Assembly: GCA_016288255.1 (NCBI GenBank)
Contig: JAEEYS010000067.1
Coordinates: 1-6,539 of the forward strand
Direction: 5' to 3'
Origin: Bacillota bacterium
Lineage (GTDB): Bacteria > Bacillota > Tb-RUG-66
Length of the DNA: 6,539 bases
In this document: one piece after another, positions 6,481 through 6,539 of the stretch
Numbering within the stretch: position 1 is the first letter of the stretch
How the letters are laid out: each line of letters begins with the position of its first letter
Translations under genes and position numbers: made by a program
The notes under the pieces: generated by a model
Told to the model about the DNA's origin: nothing
Databases searched by the model: none
Seen by the model: only the letters and a program-made list of their open reading frames with translations

Positions 6481-6539
6481 AGCTGTCCTCCTAAAAAATA
6501 ATACACTTTTATCTTAATGGATTTGAGGGAAAAAGTCCA

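Noticed and set aside
1..6539. CRISPR arrays, insertion sequences, tRNA/rRNA genes, attachment sites and toxin-antitoxin or defence modules
   Set aside because: No regularly spaced repeats, transposase motifs, cloverleaf sequences or effector genes were seen. The lone XRE regulator has no adjacent toxin-like partner.

Overview
The window comes from a low-to-mid GC Bacillota genome, most likely class Clostridia. The evidence is AG-rich Shine-Dalgarno sites, AT-rich intergenic DNA, a T-box leader, sigma-A-type promoters and the short (aconitase/HacA-like) form of LeuC/LeuD. Genus cannot be fixed from this sequence alone.

Left two thirds (1-4855), + strand: a complete leucine biosynthesis operon. 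A strong core promoter (8-36) drives a T-box riboswitch leader (about 66-324). The leader has a CUC (Leu) specifier codon and a rho-independent attenuator. It controls leuA-leuC-leuD-leuB, which are packed with gaps of 17 and 12 nt and a 4-nt overlap. Together the four products convert 2-oxoisovalerate plus acetyl-CoA to 2-oxoisocaproate: LeuA is the synthase, LeuCD the Fe-S isomerase and LeuB the NAD-dependent dehydrogenase. Uncharged tRNA-Leu should turn the operon on. A perfect 14-bp hairpin with T-runs on both sides (4818-4855) ends the operon and probably also ends the converging gene.

Right third (4879-6539), - strand: three small genes that look unrelated to leucine synthesis. They are an XRE-family DNA-binding regulator with its own clear promoter, a single-pass membrane protein with an NTF2-like outer domain (function unknown), and a 95-residue three-helix membrane protein resembling SemiSWEET/PQ-loop half-transporters, followed by its own terminator. 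The intergenic DNA between them (5254-5395 and 5951-6192) holds promoter and terminator signals and a few weak inverted repeats, but no extra gene I can support.

The leucine operon is textbook. I see no convincing new multi-gene system. The items most worth a second look are the SemiSWEET-like protein, the membrane-anchored NTF2-like protein, and possible operator sequences around the XRE gene.
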